NCBI RefSeq assembly: GCF_001643775.1
Contig: NZ_CP011402.1
Location: forward strand, 1,458,432 to 1,522,431
DNA: 64,000 nucleotides
DNA from: Denitrobacterium detoxificans
GTDB lineage: Bacteria; Actinomycetota; Coriobacteriia; Coriobacteriales; Eggerthellaceae
Direction: 5' to 3'
Position numbers and translations under genes: made by a program. Every line of letters starts with the position of its first letter. The first letter of the stretch is position 1. The notes under the pieces are model-generated. The model ran no database searches. It was not told the DNA's origin and saw only the letters and a list, made by a program, of their open reading frames with translations. Shown in pieces: positions 60,410 to 64,000 of this stretch.

Positions 60410-62004
60410 ATGCGCACTTCGGGATGTATCTCAACGCCAAACTGCTCACGCACGGTACGCTGGATGTGCGCGATGAGCGCCTGCACATCGGCTGCCGTGG
60501 CACCACCGGCATTCACCACGAATCCCGTGTGCTTTTCGGACACCTGCGCACCGCCGATGCGATATCCACGCAAACCAGAATCCTGAATGAGCTTGCCCGC
60601 GAAATACCCCTCGGGGCGCTTGAACGTGGAACCCGCGCTGGGCATCTCGAGCGGCTGCTTCGACGTACGACGCTCGGTAAGATCGTCGACGCGTGCCTGA
60701 ATGGCCGCAGAATCGTCGGGGGTAAGGCGCAGCTTGGCAGACAGCACCACATAGCCGCGTTCGTCCATCATGCTATGACGATACGACCAGCACGCCTCGT
60801 CGTGCGAAACCGTAACGACCTGCCCTTCGGGCGTAAGGCACGTAACTTCTTCCGCCACCTGGGCAAATTCGCCATCGTAGGCACCTGCATTCATGATGGC
60901 GGCGCCACCCACCGTGCCAGGAATGCCCGATGCGAACTCGTAGCCCGCCAGGCCCGCAGCGCATGCAGCCTGGGAAACGGCCTCGTTCGTGGCGCCCGCC
61001 TGGGCAAACACGCACGCGCCCTCAACGCTCACCTGGGAAAACGCAGATCCAAGCTCCATGACCACACCACGCAAACCCGCATCCGACACCAGCAGGTTGC
61101 TGCCGCACCCAATAACATGCAGCGGCACATCGTACGCACGGCATGCCGCGCAAACCGCCTGCACGTCCTCCACCGAAGCGGGAACGCAATACAGGTCGGC
61201 CGGGCCGCCAATCTGGAAGGTCGTATGCACGCTCATAAGCTCGCCCGCCCGCATGCGCGTAGCCGGCAGCACGTCGCGCAACGCACGCTGCACGCACGTC
61301 ACCGCATACGCCTGCGCACGTTCGCGCACGTCATCCACGATAGGCGCCTCCGCATACTGCGCGATGCGCATGACGGTCTGCACGTTGGCACCCTCCACGT
61401 GCTGCATGAGCACGTCGGGACGCAGGCTGCCCTCAGGCTTCGCCTGCAGGCAGAACACGAGCAAGTTGCCCAGCGCGAACGGCTCGAAGGGCAGATAGTC
61501 GGCCACATGGAACGTGCGCGTCTTCACCTTGCCCTTCTTTTCGCGCGTAACCTCGATATCCTGCGGCAGTTGCAGCTGCGCAGCCGGCACGCCGCACTCC
61601 ACCGCATACACGCCAAACGGGAACGCGACGCTTGCCGCGGTATCCTTCCGCGGAATATAGCGACACGAGAGCATGGGGAATGCCGGCACCGAAGCCTCAT
61701 TCAGCGCACGCAGCGCCTCCTCTTCGGGAACGCGCTCGGTTAGGAACACGTCGAAGATCTCGTGCAGGCCACCCACGCCCACGGGCAGGGCGCCGCCGAA
61801 CGCGATCTTCATGTGGGGCGAAAAGCCATGCGTGATGGCGAAGGGCAGCTTCGCGCGGCGCACGGTGCGCTCCAGGTAATGCGTCATATCCAAATGCGAG
61901 AGCATGGAAACGCGTCCTATCTGGGCGTATTCCACGCGCAGGCGATAGAGCACCTCGGGCACGCCACCCAGCTCAATCGCCGATTTCGGTTGCGGCTTAG
62001 CCAT
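60397..62004 (-). CDS. murB: Fusion of a DUF2344 domain with UDP-N-acetylenolpyruvoylglucosamine reductase (MurB)
   Basis: A 535-residue protein. Residues 17-230 are a DUF2344 (radical-SAM-linked) domain: RLRVEYAQIGRVSMLSHLDM, ITHGFSPHMKIAFGGALPVG, GSLRPDVLMQ. Residues 255-535 are MurB, which reduces enolpyruvyl-UDP-GlcNAc to UDP-MurNAc: HTTFQIGGPADLY, VIGCGSNLLVSD, GIPGTVGGAAIMNAGAY, the catalytic Ser459 in AGSTFKRPEGYFAGKLI and Glu529 in HPEVRMWGF. AGGAGG lies six bases before the ATG at 62004. The start overlaps the radical SAM gene by eight bases. No internal start for MurB stands out. The fusion joins peptidoglycan synthesis to an unrelated RNA-linked domain. Confidence 0.9.
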   Translation of the reverse strand: MAKPQPKSAIELGGVPEVLYRLRVEYAQIGRVSMLSHLDMTHYLERTVRRAKLPFAITHGFSPHMKIAFGGALPVGVGGLHEIFDVFLTERVPEEEALRALNEASVPAFPMLSCRYIPRKDTAASVAFPFGVYAVECGVPAAQLQLPQDIEVTREKKGKVKTRTFHVADYLPFEPFALGNLLVFCLQAKPEGSLRPDVLMQHVEGANVQTVMRIAQYAEAPIVDDVRERAQAYAVTCVQRALRDVLPATRMRAGELMSVHTTFQIGGPADLYCVPASVEDVQAVCAACRAYDVPLHVIGCGSNLLVSDAGLRGVVMELGSAFSQVSVEGACVFAQAGATNEAVSQAACAAGLAGYEFASGIPGTVGGAAIMNAGAYDGEFAQVAEEVTCLTPEGQVVTVSHDEACWSYRHSMMDERGYVVLSAKLRLTPDDSAAIQARVDDLTERRTSKQPLEMPSAGSTFKRPEGYFAGKLIQDSGLRGYRIGGAQVSEKHTGFVVNAGGATAADVQALIAHIQRTVREQFGVEIHPEVRMWGF

Positions 62005-63889
62005 GGCGCACCTCCTGCGTCTCAACCTGAATGCCGTAGTCGGGGCACAGGCCACAACCCGTGCAGCCCTCGTACGAACAATCGGGCGTGGTGACTTCCT
62101 TCAACGCGCGCTTGTACTCCACCTGCAGGTACTTCAGGTGAACGCCCGCGGAAATGTGCTGCCAGGGCAGAATCTCGCTCAGGTCGAAGCGACGACGCGC
62201 CATGGCGTCGATGTCCATGCCCAGTTCGGCGCCCGCATCGCGCCACGCGTCCTCGCGGAAATGTTCGGTCCACGCGTCATAGCGCGAGCCCTTGCGCCAT
62301 GCCAGCTCCAGCAGGTCGGCGCACTCGCGCCCGCCGCGGCTCATAATGGCCTCCACGAAGCTCGTGGCGGGATCATGCCAGCTCACGTTGATGGCACGAT
62401 ACCGCACGCTATCGCGCAGCACGTTCACGCGGCGACGCGCCTCGGCAGGCGACATCTGCTCGCACCACTGGAACGGCGTCTGCGCTTTCGGCACGAACAG
62501 CGCGCACGAAATACCAAACTGAATGCGACCGCGCTCTTCCGGCGGCACGACTTCCTTCACGCGTTCATACGCACGATTCACCAAGTCGGCAATGCCCTTC
62601 ACGTCCTCGTCGGTTTCCGTGGGCAAGCCCAGCATGAAGTACAGCTTGCAGCGGCGCCAACCCTCGCTGAACGCCGCGGTCAACGCGCCGAACAGGTCGT
62701 CCTCGGTCACGTTCTTGTTGATGACATCGCGCAGGCGCTGCGTGCCCGCCTCGGGGGCGAACGTCAGGCCGCCGCGCTTTTCGCCCGCGACCATCTTGGC
62801 CATGTCGACGCCGAACGAGTCGAGGCGCTGCGACGGAATGGAAACGCGCACGCCCGTACCCGACACCTGCTCGGTCAGGCGCGTGAGGATCTCGCGAATC
62901 TGCGAGTGGTCGGTCGTAGAAAGCGACGTGAGGCTCACCTCGTCGTAGCCCGTATGCTCCAGGCCCTGAAGCACGCCTTCCACGATGTTGTCGGCGGAAC
63001 GCTCGCGCACGGGACGATACATCATGCCCGCCTGGCAGAAGCGGCAACCACGCGTGCAGCCGCGCAGCACCTCGGCACTCAGGCGGTCGTGCACCAGGTC
63101 GCCAAAGGGCACCACGCACGGCTCCCAGCAACTGCTCGTGGAAAAGCCCTCGTAGATGCGACGCTTCACGATCTGCGGTGCCTCTTCCACCATGGGCGCA
63201 ACGCGGAAGCCCGCCTGGGCAGCCTCTTCCCCGGAAAGCTCGCGATAGAGGCTGGGAATGTAGTTACCCTCAATGCGTGCCAGGTCGCGCAGGATTTCCT
63301 GTCGGCTCTTCCCCGCCATGCGACCCTCGTGCACGCAGGCAACCGTTTCGGGTACGGCTTCCTCGCCCTCGCCCACGCACATGCAGTCGAAGAACGGGGC
63401 GAACGGCTCGGGGTTGCACGTGCACGGGCCACCAGCCAGCACGAAGGGGTCGTTCTCGCCGCGGTCGGCCGCACGCAGCGGCACGCCCGAAAGGTCGAGC
63501 GTTTCAAGCACGTTCGTGGCCGCCAGCTCGTGCGGCAGCGTGATGCCGATGCAGTCGAATTCGCGCAGGGGCGCGCAGCTTTCCAGCGAGAACAGCGGCA
63601 GGCCCTCTTCGCGCATGACGTCGCCAAATTCGGCCGCAGGCAGATACGAGCGTTCGGCCCACATGCCCTCGCGCGCATTCACGGCATTCACCAGAATGCG
63701 AATGGCCTGATTGGCCTGGCCAAGTTCATACGTGTCGGGATACACCATCACGAGCGACGCATCGTTGGGATGCGCGTCGAAGTCATGATGGACGGACCCG
63801 AATTCATGATTGATGTAGCGTACCGGACGTTCGGCACGCGAAAGTAGACCCCGCAGACGGGGCCACAGATCGGTCATTGTACGCGGCAT
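61997..63889 (-). CDS. Radical SAM protein of the TIGR03960 type
   Basis: A 630-residue protein with an N-terminal B12-binding-like domain (about 40-200) and a radical SAM core. The cluster motif is LRGCTRGCRFCQAGMMYRPV (C-x3-C-x2-C). FAPEAGTQRLRDVINKNVTE and YFMLGLPTETDEDV follow, with a C-terminal cysteine set (CSYEGCTGCGLCPDYG). TIGR03960 proteins are normally paired with a DUF2344 protein. Here that partner is the N-terminal half of the next, overlapping gene. Reaction and substrate are unknown. The ATG directly follows the stop of the upstream gene, with GGAGG 10 bases away. Confidence 0.9.
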   Translation of the reverse strand: MPRTMTDLWPRLRGLLSRAERPVRYINHEFGSVHHDFDAHPNDASLVMVYPDTYELGQANQAIRILVNAVNAREGMWAERSYLPAAEFGDVMREEGLPLFSLESCAPLREFDCIGITLPHELAATNVLETLDLSGVPLRAADRGENDPFVLAGGPCTCNPEPFAPFFDCMCVGEGEEAVPETVACVHEGRMAGKSRQEILRDLARIEGNYIPSLYRELSGEEAAQAGFRVAPMVEEAPQIVKRRIYEGFSTSSCWEPCVVPFGDLVHDRLSAEVLRGCTRGCRFCQAGMMYRPVRERSADNIVEGVLQGLEHTGYDEVSLTSLSTTDHSQIREILTRLTEQVSGTGVRVSIPSQRLDSFGVDMAKMVAGEKRGGLTFAPEAGTQRLRDVINKNVTEDDLFGALTAAFSEGWRRCKLYFMLGLPTETDEDVKGIADLVNRAYERVKEVVPPEERGRIQFGISCALFVPKAQTPFQWCEQMSPAEARRRVNVLRDSVRYRAINVSWHDPATSFVEAIMSRGGRECADLLELAWRKGSRYDAWTEHFREDAWRDAGAELGMDIDAMARRRFDLSEILPWQHISAGVHLKYLQVEYKRALKEVTTPDCSYEGCTGCGLCPDYGIQVETQEVRHG

Positions 63890-64000
63890 CTAACGCTTAC
63901 CTCCGCGCGAATCGATAAACGAATCCACCATGGCACGGGCGAACTCGTCGGGCTCTATGCCCTGTTTACGGCAAAACACATGAATGGTCTCACGGACGGC
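63890..64000 (-). CDS. C-terminal end of an unidentified protein
   Basis: Thirty-six residues in open frame to the window edge, ending FARAMVDSFIDSRGGKR and a TAG at 63890. The segment is helical and charged. It abuts the radical SAM start without a gap, so the two genes are probably co-transcribed. It is too short to identify. Confidence 0.6.
   Translation of the reverse strand, partial: AVRETIHVFCRKQGIEPDEFARAMVDSFIDSRGGKR

Overview
The window looks like a chromosomal segment of a moderately GC-rich anaerobic actinobacterium, most plausibly class Coriobacteriia (Eggerthellaceae-like). This assignment is inferred from gene content and codon style, not from a database search. Supporting features are a DUF5692-type membrane protein next to a TetR regulator, an ileS-lspA-rluD cluster, two-subunit class I fumarase, Pta/AckA fermentation genes, palindromic GGTGAC...GTCACC repeats and frequent TTG/GTG starts. 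Core genes use GC-rich codons; several genes between about 22 and 44 kb are clearly more AT-rich.

Layout. 0-8.1 kb: the start of an unidentified gene, a PAS-GGDEF-EAL signalling protein with a degenerate GGDEF site, tRNA-Pro(GGG), a repeat-rich gap, a membrane-anchored SH3/NlpC-P60 protein and a dicarboxylate-type symporter. 7.1-10.7 kb: a minus-strand coenzyme A cluster, coaBC-panD-panC followed by a BASS transporter that resembles PanS; panB and panE are not present, which fits uptake of a pantoate precursor. 10.7-22.2 kb: ferrochelatase, the ileS-lspA-rluD operon, dinB, a PLP-fold protein that has lost its catalytic lysine, an AEC transporter, and a TetR/DUF5692 pair with two palindromic operators.

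22.2-44.1 kb is an accessory island with a defence character. It holds a HigBA-like toxin-antitoxin pair, a macro-domain protein, an EF-hand acidic protein, a PrrC/RloC-like ATPase, remnants of a phage scaffold and capsid gene, and a long minus-strand type I restriction operon (hsdM, hsdS, a DUF262 protein, an hsdS 3' remnant, hsdR, a PD-(D/E)XK-type nuclease, an unknown gene). It ends with a YobI-like P-loop NTPase cut in two by an ISL3-family insertion sequence with an exact 8-bp target duplication.

44.1-64 kb returns to core genes: a frameshifted degV, pta, a GT2 glycosyltransferase, ackA, a HIT protein, xseBA, a zinc metallopeptidase, RNase D, a diacylglycerol-kinase-family lipid kinase, TerC, fumAB, two cell-envelope proteins, a probable broken membrane gene, and a radical-SAM gene overlapping an unusual DUF2344-MurB fusion. 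Four related 200-230 bp inverted-repeat elements occupy the large gaps between convergent genes (3.0, 54.0, 54.3 and 58.4 kb). Their arms differ between copies but remain complementary within each copy.
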